From assembly GCA_000432335.1 (NCBI GenBank), contig HF995343.1, positions 52,760 through 58,774 on the forward strand: DNA of 6,015 nucleotides. The letters are read 5' to 3'. This document shows positions 6,010 through 6,015 of this stretch, piece by piece. The notes beneath the pieces are model-generated. The model was not told where the DNA came from. It was given only the letters and a program-made list of their open reading frames with translations, and did not search any database. Within the stretch, counting starts at the first letter, position 1; every line of letters starts with the position of its first letter. A program made the position numbers and the translations under genes. The DNA is from Firmicutes bacterium CAG:646 (lineage in GTDB: Bacteria; Bacillota; Clostridia; Lachnospirales; Lachnospiraceae).

Positions 6010-6015
6010 AATAAA

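Larger units (their letters stand above)
5405..6015. other. Gene-free interval after the operon
   Basis: I see no convincing protein gene on either strand over these 611 bases. Frames here are short, lack ribosome binding sites, or run through strong hairpins. The left part (to 5690) holds a candidate small RNA and an intrinsic terminator. The right part (from about 5700) is markedly AT-rich and holds a possible promoter and an array of inverted repeats. Confidence 0.75.

Noticed and set aside
5965..6015. GGAGGG at 5965-5970 as the ribosome binding site of a gene starting near the right edge
   Set aside because: No ATG, GTG or TTG lies at a suitable distance; GTG 5995 is 24 nt away and falls within repeat copy D.

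Overview
The window suggests a low-to-moderate GC Gram-positive of the Clostridia, most likely a Lachnospiraceae-type gut anaerobe. This rests on a VanR/VanS-like two-component pair, Firmicutes-style Shine-Dalgarno sequences, tightly packed same-strand genes, and a CsbB/GtrB-type glycosyltransferase next to a YfhO-family membrane protein. The taxonomic call is inference from gene style, not from a marker gene.

Bases 1-5404 are one plus-strand gene string with no room for internal promoters. It contains the C-terminal DNA-binding end of an OmpR/PhoB-type response regulator (cut by the window edge), an overlapping membrane sensor histidine kinase (TTG start), a family 2 glycosyltransferase with two C-terminal membrane helices (3-nt gap), and a large polytopic YfhO-family protein overlapping the glycosyltransferase by 23 nt. 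The simplest reading is an envelope-sensing two-component system co-transcribed with a two-protein sugar-transfer module. The glycosyltransferase would load a sugar onto undecaprenyl phosphate on the cytoplasmic face, and the YfhO-like protein would transfer it to an envelope polymer outside. In Bacillus subtilis the CsbB/YfhO pair does this for lipoteichoic acid. The acceptor and sugar here are unknown.

Bases 5405-6015 hold no convincing protein gene but are structured. A sigma-A-like promoter (5481-5509) is followed by a hairpin whose loop displays UCCUCC, a GAAA-capped mini-hairpin, and a very strong intrinsic terminator (5627-5688). Together these look like a candidate small RNA of about 170 nt, or a structured 3' UTR of the operon. 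The terminator most likely also ends the operon transcript.

From about 5700 to the end the DNA is AT-rich. It carries four copies of a 17-19 nt motif with core TGTCACCA/TGGTGACA, arranged as two direct copies then two inverted copies. Each same-strand pair is exactly 92 bp apart, and the middle two form a 24-bp palindrome. These could be operators, a palindromic mobile element, or the terminal repeats of an insertion sequence continuing past the window. The sequence shown does not decide between them.
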